In this document: piece after piece, positions 1 through 7,672 of the stretch
How the letters are laid out: every line of letters begins with the position of its first letter
Numbering within the stretch: the first letter of the stretch is position 1
Assembly (NCBI GenBank): GCA_902762335.1
Contig: CACWNZ010000009.1
Location: forward strand, 1-13,589
Reading direction: 5' to 3'
From: an uncultured Ruminococcus sp.
GTDB lineage: Bacteria; Bacillota; Clostridia; Oscillospirales; Acutalibacteraceae
DNA length: 13,589 bases
The notes under the pieces: model-generated
Told to the model about the DNA's origin: nothing
The model's input: the letters and a program-made list of their open reading frames with translations, nothing else
The model's database searches: none
Made by a program: the position numbers and the translations under genes

Positions 1-891
1 CTGCTTGCGTATATCATCGTTTCGGCGGTCATAACGGTCAGATCAAAGGGCAGGCGGCTGAAAGCTCTGCTTAAGTCGTTCGTCAGCCTGCTTGCTGCGG
101 TTTCGCTTATCTTTTTTCTTTATATCACAAACTGCGGACTCAACTATTACTGCACGCGCTTTTCCGCGCAGAGCGGTCTTGTCACAAGGGAGGTCACCGC
201 GCAGCAGCTTTATCGGGTATGCGAATACTATGCCGATATGGCGGCGTCGAGCCGCGCGGAAATATCACGGGACGACGGCTCGCCCTTGGCTGCCGATGTA
301 TCTTCGCTGCGCTTTGCTGCGCGAGATGCTGTAAATGTGCTTCACGAAAGATTCCCCTCGGTCGCGGGGGGTTACAGCGTGCCGAAAAGCGTTATCCTCT
401 CAAGAGGAATGTCTTATCTTGATATAACGGGCGTGTATTTTCCCTTTACCTTCGAGGCGAACGTCAATACCGATGCGGGAGACTACTGCCTGCCTTTTAC
501 CATGTGCCACGAGCTTGCCCACGTAAGGGGCTTTATGAACGAGGCGGACGCCAATTTCATAGCCTTTCTTGCCTGCGTGCGCTCCGATGACCCGTGGCTG
601 AGATATTCGGGCAGCATGAACGCGCTGCGGCTCCTTCAGGGACATCTTTATACTGCTGACGAAAGCCTGTATAAACAGCTTTTATCGCATTACAGCGCGG
701 GAATGTTCACCGACCTCAAAGCTCAGAGCGAGTATTGGAAGCAGTTTGAGACTCCCGTGGCGGCTGCGGCATCAAGCATAAACGACAGCTATCTCAAGAT
801 AAACCGTCAGCAGGAGGGCGTTAAGAGCTACGGTCTTGCCGCCGATCTCATCATCGCCTGTTACTTTGACGAGCACGAAACCGACGGCTGA
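1..891 (+). CDS. DUF3810 family membrane protein with HExxH motif (5' end outside window)
   Basis: The reading frame is open from base 1, so the N-terminus is missing; 296 residues are visible. The start holds the end of one hydrophobic segment and then a second membrane segment at visible residues about 28-43, followed by NYY. The soluble part contains PFTMCHELAHVRGF (HExxH at bases 508-522) and then EADANF (541-558), a His-Glu-His plus downstream acidic arrangement like that of zincin peptidases. The C-terminal part has NDSYLKINRQQEGVKSYG, which with the HELAH segment fits the DUF3810 family (Pfam PF12725). Peptidase activity is an inference from the motif; the family has no established function that I know of. 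An internal ATG at 238 is possible as a start but would discard the membrane part and conserved upstream residues, so the gene most likely begins before the window. Confidence 0.85.
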   Translation: MLAYIIVSAVITVRSKGRRLKALLKSFVSLLAAVSLIFFLYITNCGLNYYCTRFSAQSGLVTREVTAQQLYRVCEYYADMAASSRAEISRDDGSPLAADVSSLRFAARDAVNVLHERFPSVAGGYSVPKSVILSRGMSYLDITGVYFPFTFEANVNTDAGDYCLPFTMCHELAHVRGFMNEADANFIAFLACVRSDDPWLRYSGSMNALRLLQGHLYTADESLYKQLLSHYSAGMFTDLKAQSEYWKQFETPVAAAASSINDSYLKINRQQEGVKSYGLAADLIIACYFDEHETDG

Positions 892-910
892 AAAAACGGC
901 ATTTTTTTCA
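889..910 (+). terminator. Possible weak AT-rich hairpin terminator
   Basis: An 8-bp perfect inverted repeat (TGAAAAAA at 889-896, TTTTTTCA at 903-910) starts at the stop codon of the DUF3810 gene. The stem is almost all A-T, so termination would depend on the U run of the right arm. It sits just upstream of the next promoter, where a terminator would be expected, but it is thermodynamically weak. Confidence 0.3.
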
Positions 911-917
911 AAAGCTC

Positions 918-946
918 TGTACAAATCACTTAAAAATGTGTATAAT
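918..946 (+). promoter_or_regulatory. Sigma-A-type promoter of the HD-GYP gene
   Basis: A perfect -10 box TATAAT lies at 941-946 and a 4-of-6 match to the -35 box, TGTACA, at 918-923, with a 17-bp spacer. The predicted start of transcription is near 953, giving a leader of about 83 nt before the ATG at 1036. The promoter would drive the HD-GYP gene and probably the lipoprotein and radC-like genes behind it. Confidence 0.65.
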
Positions 947-981
947 ATTAGTAAAAATTTGTCTGTTGATAATCAGCAAAG

Positions 982-1028
982 CCGTGCCTGTTTATTCGGA
1001 CAAGGCGCGGAAGATCCGATTCGGAGGG
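982..1028 (+). promoter_or_regulatory. Structured 5' leader with possible pseudoknot next to the ribosome binding site
   Basis: An 8-bp stem (CCGTGCCT 982-989 with AGGCGCGG 1003-1010, one G-U pair) closes a 13-nt loop. TCGGA in the loop (996-1000) is complementary to TCCGA at 1015-1019, which would make an H-type pseudoknot. TCCG (1015-1018) can instead pair with CGGA (1022-1025), which overlaps the GGAGGG ribosome binding site at 1023-1028 (7 nt before ATG). The two pairings exclude each other. The pairings are read directly from the sequence; a regulatory role is inference. Confidence 0.3.
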
Positions 1029-1035
1029 ACGCAGG

Positions 1036-4000
1036 ATGCAAAAAATACTTTTAGCCGCCGCTTCAGAGACAGACCGCTCTCTGTTATATGAAATATTTGC
1101 CCCGAAATACGAGCTGCTCATGACCGAAAGCAGCGAAGAAGCGTATAAGCTTCTCATCGATAACAAGGACGAGCTTGCCGTAGTGATAATAGCGGACAGC
1201 ATTGCCTCGCGTATCTCACAGGACGCGGCGCGCACGCTTCTTTCGCTCAAGCTGTTCGACCTTGTGCCTGTTCTTATTTTGCTTGAGTCGGGCGAAGCCG
1301 AAATAAAGCAGCAGAGCTTTCATTTTCCGATCAGCGACGTACTCGGTTCTCCCGTAAACCCCTTTATTGCAAAAAAACGTGTGTCAAATCTCATAGAGGC
1401 TTACACAAACAGGATAGAGCTTGAAAAGCTCGTCAGCGAGCAGACAAAAAAGATACTTGAGCAGAACAGGGCGCTAAAGGAGCAGCAGAAAAAGATAAAT
1501 ACCATAAACAACGATATGCTCGACACTCTGAGCATGATGATAGAATACCGCGACGTGGAATCGGGCAGACATATACACAGGATAAGAAAATTCACGGAGG
1601 TGCTGCTGCGCATTCTTGCCGAAAAATATCCGCAGTACAATCTTACCGAGGATAAGATAGAGATGATAACCTCAGCCTCGTCCATGCACGATATAGGCAA
1701 GATAGCCATACCCGATTCTATCCTTCTCAGCCCCAAAAGGCTCACCTACGACGAGTTCCGCATAATGAAGCAGCATACCGTAAAGGGCTGCGAGATACTT
1801 GAGCAGCTTGATTCCGTTGAGAAGAACGAATACTACAAATACTGCTACGATATATGCCGCTACCACCACGAAAAATGGGACGGCACGGGCTATCCCGACG
1901 GGCTGGTGGGCGATCAGATACCTATATGGGCTCAGGTAGTCTCGCTGTCGGACTGCTACGACGCGCTTACCAGCGAGCGCCCATACAAGACCTCCTATAC
2001 CCATGAGCAGGCGGTAGAAATGATAAGAACGGGAGCCTGCGGAGCGTTCTCCGATGTGATGCTCGACTGCTTCAGCGCCGCTCTGCCGCGATTCAGGGAG
2101 CTTGCCGTACAGTATGCCGACCCCTCAAACGCGGACAGGAGCGTATCCGACAAGGCACCGCCCGCAAGACGCGGCGCCGAGGGCGATCATTCAAGGGATA
2201 TTTACCTTAAAATGGACAGGGAAGCCCTTATCGATACTATCGAGCACCAGAAGAAGAACATCGCCGAGCTGCAGAAGATCGACAGAGAGGTGCTCTACAA
2301 GCTCAACGATCTCGTCGTCGAGTTCGATATAAGGGCTGATATCCTTTACGAGAGAAAGGGCAGTCTGAGGACTATATGCGGCTACGTACCCAAAAATTAT
2401 GAAGAGACCATAAACGTGCTCTCCGAAAACTGCTCCGAGGATTTCAAACCGATCTTTGCGCAGAGCTTCCGTACGAGAAATATGCTTGAGCTTATGGAGA
2501 ACGGCGAGGAGAGGATAGTTCTTGAATGCTCCTTCGATATGGGCAGGGGAGAGTATTCTCACGTAAGGTGCGGGGCTATCCCCGTTTTTGAGAACGACAG
2601 GCTCTCAAGGATATTCTTTGCCGTCACCGAGCTGAGAGAAGGCTTCGCAGACCGCAGTATAAGCGGCGATAAGGACATAATAACGGGTCTTTGGAACTAC
2701 ACGGGCGTAAAAAGAGAGATAGACGCTTTCCTTGCAAACGACGGCAAAAACGGCTCTCATGCCCTCGTTATGATAGACATAGACGATTTCAGGACGATAA
2801 ACAGACAGGCGGGCTACCGCTTCGGCAGCGAGATACTCTGCGATATAACTAATCTGCTCAAATACCGTATCACGGGCAGCAATATCCTCGGCAGGATAGA
2901 GGACGACAGCTTCGTTATATTTATCAACGACTGTCCCGACAAGGAGCAGAGGAGCTTGATGATCGAGGATATATTCCGCTGCATTCATAAGACCTACATA
3001 TCCGATGAGGAAAGACTGCCCGATATCTCCGCCTCGGTGGGCATAGCGCTCTATCCGGCAGACGGCAGTGATTTTGACGAGCTGTTTGAAAACGCCCGCA
3101 GGGCCGTTGAGATTGCCGAGCTGAACGGCAGGAATATGTATCTTTACTATAACAAGGGTATGCGCGAAAGCTGGGAGCTTCAGAAATTCGACAGCTCTCT
3201 CAGGGTCGTTGAGAAAAACGAGCTTGAGGTCACCGAGCTTCAGGGGTATTTTATCCCCGTCGTCGATTCCGCAAGCGGCTTCATAATGTCCTACGACGTA
3301 ATAGGGGTGAGCGGCAGATATATGTCGCGCCTCGTAAATATGGATACCCTTATGCAGGCGGCTCTCAATTCCGAGAACGTCGCGGCTCTGTCGCTCAACA
3401 GCGTTGACAAGCTGCTCTCTATGATAGCGCAGCTTGAAATGGAAAACACGGCTATGCCCGAGCTTTCTATCCTTACCGTTTTTGACGGCAGCGAGCTCGA
3501 TACCATCGTCTCCGCCTTTGCCGAAATGCTTGAGAAAAATCCCGTGGACAGCAGCAGGATCTGTATCATGCTCTCTCACGATATGATAGAGCAGCTCAGC
3601 GTTGCCGAGCTTACGGACTTTGCATCTCAGATCAAGAGTCTCGGCTTTATGGTGGGTATCTACAACGTCGGTATAAGAAGCATAAACGTCAACTGCTTTA
3701 TCGAGAATCTCTTTGATAAGGTCGTATTTGCAAAAAGATTCATACAGTCCGTTACCGACGGCGTGTATGATCCGGATATAATGATAAACCTGCTTAAGTA
3801 TTTTGATAAGCTCGGTACAAAGACCGTTCTGCCCGGCGGCATAAGCAGTGATTTCGTTTCTATGCTCAAGGAAAGGTCGCCATACTCCTTCGGCTACCAT
3901 AAGGACGAATTCATCTCTATAAACGACTTCAGATTACAGATGAAGGCTTCGTCTGTGATAAAGGATTATCCCGTGCTCTCTCACGAAAAGACCTCTCTCG

Positions 4001-4923
4001 TGCTCAACGATAAAATGTACGATGAGATCCTTGAGCAGACCAAGTCGTTTATTATAGAATGGTCGCCGCGCTTTGACAAAATAAAAATATCCGGCTCGTT
4101 TGCGCGTATGTACGGCTACAGACCCGAGCCCGAGGATTTCTTCCATACCCTGACGGGCGCCGAGTTCATTCACCCCGACGACCAGAAAAAGTTTGCCGAA
4201 AAGATGAACTCCGCAAGATCCGAGCAGATCGACGAGGAGGCTTTCGTAAGGATATACAACAAGAGGGACGACAAATATCTGTGGAACAGAGCGAGATTCG
4301 TCACTATCAAGAATTCCGAGGACGTGCCTACAAGGATAATGGCGGTGTTCACCGATATTTCGGACAACAGGACCGACGGCCCCGACGAAAGCAGAAAGGA
4401 CCGTACCGACTTCATAACCAATCTCTACAACAAGCACGCCACCGAGAACAAGATAAAGAACTATCTCTATGACGAGGGCTCCGACGGCAGCCACGCTCTG
4501 CTTATGGTGGAGATATGCGGCTTTGATACCCTCGAAAGAGAGCTGGGTTTCGTATTTGCCAACGCCGTTCTCAAGGAGGTGGCAGGCAGCGTGCGCGAAC
4601 TGTTCCGTGATTCCGACATAATAGGGCGCGGCAGCGGCAGCAGATTCACCGTATTTGTAAAGGGCATGGACGCCCGCAACAAAATAAGGGAAAAGTGCGC
4701 GCAGATATGCAGGGCTATAAACAACAAATATCAGTCCGATGCGGGAGAGATAAGCGTTTACGGCAAGATAGGCATAAGCCTCTATCCCCGCGACGGCAGC
4801 ACCTATGACGAGCTGTACGAGGGCGCGCTCAAGGCTCTCTACTTTGCAAAGCACAGCCAAAAGCTTGACGCGGCATTCGTATCCGACGTGGACGGCAGCA
4901 TACCCAAGCTGCTGCATGAATAA
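1036..4923 (+). CDS. Multidomain c-di-GMP protein: pseudo-receiver, HD-GYP, PAS, GGDEF*, EAL*, PAS, GGDEF*
   Basis: A 1295-residue cytoplasmic protein with no signal peptide or membrane segment. In order: a receiver-like domain (about 1-120) lacking the paired acidic residues (LLAAAS) and the usual Lys (VNPF); a coiled coil (127-165); HD-GYP (about 165-365) with H179, H218-D219, HHE 277-279, GYP 285-287 and D306, all intact; a helical linker (393-420) and PAS (about 418-530); GGDEF (547-706) with GGDEF replaced by EDDSF (622-626); an EAL-like domain (735-965) with EAL replaced around YDVI (753-756) and DDFG replaced by YNVG; PAS (997-1115); and GGDEF (about 1125-1285) with SGSRF at 1200-1204. 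Only HD-GYP should be catalytic, hydrolysing c-di-GMP; the dead domains probably bind nucleotide or mediate contacts. The start is fixed by GGAGGG 7 nt upstream. The lipoprotein gene follows after 19 nt. Confidence 0.9.
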   Translation: MQKILLAAASETDRSLLYEIFAPKYELLMTESSEEAYKLLIDNKDELAVVIIADSIASRISQDAARTLLSLKLFDLVPVLILLESGEAEIKQQSFHFPISDVLGSPVNPFIAKKRVSNLIEAYTNRIELEKLVSEQTKKILEQNRALKEQQKKINTINNDMLDTLSMMIEYRDVESGRHIHRIRKFTEVLLRILAEKYPQYNLTEDKIEMITSASSMHDIGKIAIPDSILLSPKRLTYDEFRIMKQHTVKGCEILEQLDSVEKNEYYKYCYDICRYHHEKWDGTGYPDGLVGDQIPIWAQVVSLSDCYDALTSERPYKTSYTHEQAVEMIRTGACGAFSDVMLDCFSAALPRFRELAVQYADPSNADRSVSDKAPPARRGAEGDHSRDIYLKMDREALIDTIEHQKKNIAELQKIDREVLYKLNDLVVEFDIRADILYERKGSLRTICGYVPKNYEETINVLSENCSEDFKPIFAQSFRTRNMLELMENGEERIVLECSFDMGRGEYSHVRCGAIPVFENDRLSRIFFAVTELREGFADRSISGDKDIITGLWNYTGVKREIDAFLANDGKNGSHALVMIDIDDFRTINRQAGYRFGSEILCDITNLLKYRITGSNILGRIEDDSFVIFINDCPDKEQRSLMIEDIFRCIHKTYISDEERLPDISASVGIALYPADGSDFDELFENARRAVEIAELNGRNMYLYYNKGMRESWELQKFDSSLRVVEKNELEVTELQGYFIPVVDSASGFIMSYDVIGVSGRYMSRLVNMDTLMQAALNSENVAALSLNSVDKLLSMIAQLEMENTAMPELSILTVFDGSELDTIVSAFAEMLEKNPVDSSRICIMLSHDMIEQLSVAELTDFASQIKSLGFMVGIYNVGIRSINVNCFIENLFDKVVFAKRFIQSVTDGVYDPDIMINLLKYFDKLGTKTVLPGGISSDFVSMLKERSPYSFGYHKDEFISINDFRLQMKASSVIKDYPVLSHEKTSLVLNDKMYDEILEQTKSFIIEWSPRFDKIKISGSFARMYGYRPEPEDFFHTLTGAEFIHPDDQKKFAEKMNSARSEQIDEEAFVRIYNKRDDKYLWNRARFVTIKNSEDVPTRIMAVFTDISDNRTDGPDESRKDRTDFITNLYNKHATENKIKNYLYDEGSDGSHALLMVEICGFDTLERELGFVFANAVLKEVAGSVRELFRDSDIIGRGSGSRFTVFVKGMDARNKIREKCAQICRAINNKYQSDAGEISVYGKIGISLYPRDGSTYDELYEGALKALYFAKHSQKLDAAFVSDVDGSIPKLLHE

Positions 4924-4942
4924 ATGATTACGGGGTGACGAT

Positions 4943-6061
4943 ATGAAAAAATATTCGGCTCTTATCCTGTCGGCAATAATAGCGGGCTCCGCCGTTCTCG
5001 GCGGCTGCGGCGGCTCTGAGGAAGGCGGTCTTTTCGGCAGCGCGGTAAGCTCCGATAAGCAGTCCTCTCAGACTGTTAGTGTCGTTTCCGCTGACGAAAG
5101 CTCCGAGGAGGAAAGCTCTAAGGAAGAAAACTCAGAGGAGGAAAGCTCTAAGGAGGAAAGCTCTAAGGAAGAAAGCTCTAAGGAGGAAAGCTCTAAGGAG
5201 GAAAGCTCTAAGGAGGAAAGTTCCGACGATGAGAGCTCCGTGCAGGAGAGCGTTCTCGGGCAGTATGAATATGAGTATCTGATGCTTAAGCACTATCTTG
5301 ACAGTGAGCTTGAAAAGAGCGGGAGCAGGGAGTATTCCACGGAATATAACGGCGAGGTGCATACGATGCCCGGGTACGAGCTCTCGTGGGAGATGCTCAC
5401 GAGCGTTATAGGCGACTTCAATAAAGACGGCAGCCCCGAGCTGATAGTTCAGTACGGGGTCAGCCCAAAGGACGGCTGGGACAAGCAGGGGATAGCGCTT
5501 GAGATAATAAAATACACCAACGGGAAGATCAGGAGATTTCGCGCGCGCGAACTGATAGAATACACGAGGATCGCGGGAGCGGGCTATGCGCCGAAGGAAA
5601 TAGTTGACGAGTTGTACGTTGACCCGAACGGCGACCTCTCGATACTGCATACCCGTACTTCAGGGACCTCTCCCGTATCGGCAGTGTATTATACCTATAC
5701 TCTGCATGACGGGAGCTTAACGGAAACCAATAACCTCTACGTCTCAAAAGAGGGTTTCTACGGTCAGCCCGAAAGCGAGATATATAACAATGATAAAGCC
5801 GGCTACGTAGTATCTGACGACAAATGCTCCGTGTTCGTGTTCAGCAGAATGACGGCGCCGCCGCCAGAGCCGCACGTATATTTTTCCGCCGAAGAGGGTG
5901 CGGCGCTCCAGAAAAAATATACCTCACTTGAGCTTATAGAATATTTTGCCGTAGAGGATTCTATAGTTCATGAAATGGAAAGGAACTACGGCTATGACGC
6001 GTCAGGCGCAGTATTTGTCTCATACGATGAGATGCTCAAGGCGTACAACGCATCACACTGA
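4943..6061 (+). CDS. Secreted lipoprotein with Ser/Glu/Lys repeat linker and EF-hand-like loop
   Basis: A 372-residue protein with a lipoprotein signal peptide: MKK, a hydrophobic stretch, then lipobox LGGC with Cys22 as the lipidation site. Residues 52-99 are an ESSKE repeat linker that would hold the folded domain away from the membrane through the cell wall. The folded part (about 105-372) has a DxNxDGxxEL loop (D158, N160, D162, E166), like a calcium-binding EF-hand or dockerin-type loop; this motif recurs in Clostridia lipoproteins of unknown role. A weak ribosome binding site (GGGGTGA, 4932-4938) precedes the ATG. The gap to the HD-GYP gene is 19 nt with no terminator, so the two are probably cotranscribed. 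I do not recognise a named family for the C-terminal domain, and the function is unknown. Confidence 0.85.
   Translation: MKKYSALILSAIIAGSAVLGGCGGSEEGGLFGSAVSSDKQSSQTVSVVSADESSEEESSKEENSEEESSKEESSKEESSKEESSKEESSKEESSDDESSVQESVLGQYEYEYLMLKHYLDSELEKSGSREYSTEYNGEVHTMPGYELSWEMLTSVIGDFNKDGSPELIVQYGVSPKDGWDKQGIALEIIKYTNGKIRRFRARELIEYTRIAGAGYAPKEIVDELYVDPNGDLSILHTRTSGTSPVSAVYYTYTLHDGSLTETNNLYVSKEGFYGQPESEIYNNDKAGYVVSDDKCSVFVFSRMTAPPPEPHVYFSAEEGAALQKKYTSLELIEYFAVEDSIVHEMERNYGYDASGAVFVSYDEMLKAYNASH
5096..5230 (+). repeat. In-frame 15-bp tandem repeat array coding for ESSKE
   Basis: Nine units of 15 bp lie in register. Those at 5141-5215 are five nearly identical copies of GAAAGCTCTAAGGAG, differing only at one G/A position (5170). 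Flanking units at 5096, 5111, 5126 and 5216 are diverged. The 15-bp period keeps the frame, so copy-number change would alter linker length without breaking the protein. Confidence 0.9.
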
Positions 6062-6113
6062 CCGAGCGCAGAAATAAGACTGCGGCAGCCGCCGCGCAGC
6101 GGGGAGTTGTATT

Positions 6114-6818
6114 ATGAGTGAGAATAACGGCATTCACGAGGGACATCGTGACAGGCTAAGAGAAAAGTTCATAGCTTCGGGGGGCAAAAGCCTTCCGGAT
6201 CATCAGCTGCTTGAGCTGCTTTTGTTTTACGGTGTGCCGAGAAGGGATACCAACGTGACGGCGCACAGGCTGCTTGATAGTTTCGGCTCGTTTTCCGGCG
6301 TTTTCGATGCTCCCGCCGATGCCCTTCAGAAATTCGGGCTGAGCCGGAGCTGCACAGTCATGCTCAAGCTTATCCCCGAGCTGTGCGCAAGGTATTATGA
6401 CGATAAATTCAAAAGCAGAGACGGAGCTCGTTCACAAGACGCAGTCACCGATCTCAGCCGGCAGGTAATGCGGTATTTTATCGGCGCGAATGAGGAGCAG
6501 CTTTTTGCCCTGCTTCTTGATACCGACGGCAAGGTGATTTACAAGGATACGATCGGCAAGGGCGTTCTGATTTCTACGGAGACGAGCGGAAAAAAGCTTA
6601 TACGCCTCTGCGCGCAGCATAAGGCGAAAAGCTGTGTTCTTGCGCGGGATCATGCAAACGACTTATGCTTACCCACCGACAAGGATATCCGGTTTATAAC
6701 GGAGATCAAAAAAACGCTCAGATCTATAGGCGCAGTTCTTTACGAATACTACATCATAAGCGGAGACCGGTGTATCCCGCTGTCGGAGAGCGAAGAATAC
6801 TATTATCTGTTTCAATGA
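6114..6818 (+). CDS. radC: RadC/DUF2466 (UPF0758) family protein with altered JAMM site
   Basis: A 234-residue protein, the usual length for RadC. The N-terminal part begins with GHRDRLREKF and LLELLLFYGVPRRDTN, followed by a helix-hairpin-helix-like region up to about residue 90; both are hallmarks of the family. The C-terminal JAMM metalloprotease-fold domain normally carries HNHPSG and an Asp 11 residues after the second His. Here the aligned positions read R178-D-H180-A-N-D and D191, so the first His ligand is Arg and PSG is lost; the later DHII motif is EYYI. Glu156 may be the retained catalytic Glu. Enzymatic activity is therefore doubtful. RadC's true role is unsettled despite its name. 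The ribosome binding site GGGGAG (6101-6106) supports the ATG, and the gene ends just before a strong terminator. Confidence 0.85.
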   Translation: MSENNGIHEGHRDRLREKFIASGGKSLPDHQLLELLLFYGVPRRDTNVTAHRLLDSFGSFSGVFDAPADALQKFGLSRSCTVMLKLIPELCARYYDDKFKSRDGARSQDAVTDLSRQVMRYFIGANEEQLFALLLDTDGKVIYKDTIGKGVLISTETSGKKLIRLCAQHKAKSCVLARDHANDLCLPTDKDIRFITEIKKTLRSIGAVLYEYYIISGDRCIPLSESEEYYYLFQ

Positions 6819-6822
6819 AAAG

Positions 6823-6848
6823 CGGACCGTCCTGTGGCGGTCCGTTTT
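6823..6848. terminator. Bidirectional intrinsic terminator between convergent genes
   Basis: CGGACCGTC (6823-6831) pairs with GGCGGTCCG (6836-6844) in a 9-bp stem with one G-U pair and a 4-nt CTGT loop, followed by TTTTGTTT on the + strand. On the - strand the stem is followed by a short U run (GCTTTTC). It lies between the radC-like stop (6818) and the methyltransferase stop (6855), so it serves both. Confidence 0.9.
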
Positions 6849-6854
6849 GTTTCG

Positions 6855-7640
6855 CTATTTTTTTCTGAGCTCGGCAATTGCGGCATAGTGCTTTACGTCG
6901 AATCCCTCCGGCGCGGTACGAGCGAGCTGCTCAAGATGCTCACGCTCCCAAGCCGCGATCTCGTCCGCCGTAAGCGAAGCTCCCACGCCTCTGCAGGCCT
7001 TCATTCTGCCGTTCCAGCTCTCTCTTGTAAAATGCACTGCGATGGGGTATTCTTCGTGATGAACGAGCTCAAAGCCGTCGGAATAAACAGGGGGGATCTC
7101 TATCGGGTGCATAGTTTCTCCGCAGCCGTTCCAGCGGGGGCTATACTTCAGTACGAGCTCCTCGCTTGCGCCCGCTATCCTGTCCTCAAAGGGCAGCCAC
7201 GCCATATAGAGGATAAGCAGCGCGCCGTTCGGCTTCAGCATTTCATATAGCTTAGGCGCGATCGTTTTATGGTCGAAATACCAGAAGCACTGACACGCCG
7301 TTATAACGTCGAAGTACCCTGCGGGAAGGTCAAGCTCCTCGGCAGGCGCAGCTATATATTCGATATCCATGCCCTCGGACATAGCCCTCGCCTGAGCTAT
7401 CTGCTCCCCGGATATATCCGCCGCAGTCCATTTTGCGCCGTATCGGTACAGCGCTCTCGGCAGCACGCCCGTGCCCGTGCCGAGGTCAAGGACTCTCTGA
7501 GGCGCCGTACAGAGTCCGCGCTTTATCACCCTGTCATAGAATTCCTCGGGATAGATATCGCGGTATCTTGCATAGTCCGCAGAAGTTCTGCCCCAATCAA
7601 ACGCCTTTCCGCCGTCTATCCTGCTGTCGGTTATTTCCAT
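6855..7640 (-). CDS. Class I SAM-dependent methyltransferase
   Basis: A 261-residue Rossmann-fold methyltransferase. Motif I is VLDLGTGTG at residues 50-58, the acidic residue closing the second strand is D75 (TAADIS), and FDVITACQCFWYFD is the motif IV region; MLKPNGALLILY follows as the next strand. The pattern fits the Methyltransf_11/25 small-molecule group and lacks the NPPY or PCQ motifs of DNA methyltransferases, so it is not the partner of the restriction genes further right. The substrate cannot be read from the sequence. The start at 7640 is chosen because AGGAGG (7648-7653) stands 7 nt upstream; the longer frame to 7694 would overlap the preceding gene and lacks such a site. It is the last gene of the leftward set from 9558, ending at the shared terminator. 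Confidence 0.85.
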   Translation of the reverse strand: MEITDSRIDGGKAFDWGRTSADYARYRDIYPEEFYDRVIKRGLCTAPQRVLDLGTGTGVLPRALYRYGAKWTAADISGEQIAQARAMSEGMDIEYIAAPAEELDLPAGYFDVITACQCFWYFDHKTIAPKLYEMLKPNGALLILYMAWLPFEDRIAGASEELVLKYSPRWNGCGETMHPIEIPPVYSDGFELVHHEEYPIAVHFTRESWNGRMKACRGVGASLTADEIAAWEREHLEQLARTAPEGFDVKHYAAIAELRKK

Positions 7641-7672
7641 TTCAAGTCCTCCTGTGTCAGATCCGGTCAGGA

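Noticed and set aside
965..1035. c-di-GMP-I (GEMM) riboswitch in the leader of the c-di-GMP gene
   Set aside because: GCAAAGCC and GACGCA fragments occur, but the order and spacing do not fit the GEMM core, and the GACGCA lies against the start codon with no room for the second conserved helix.
2605..4917. Long open frames on the - strand inside the HD-GYP gene (431 and 327 codons)
   Set aside because: They mirror the + strand gene, whose domains are recognisable throughout. Their protein sequences show no family features, and they have no ribosome binding site or promoter; codon bias of the real gene explains them.
5096..5230. CRISPR-like array
   Set aside because: The units are 15 bp, contiguous, without spacers, and translate in frame within a gene.
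5132..5650. - strand frame with repeated LLRAFLLRAF residues
   Set aside because: It is simply the complement of the 15-bp repeat array in the lipoprotein gene.
6855..7640. DNA methyltransferase partner for the restriction genes
   Set aside because: It has only a general class I SAM fold with small-molecule-type motifs, no DNA-methyltransferase catalytic motif, and lies in a separate transcription unit.
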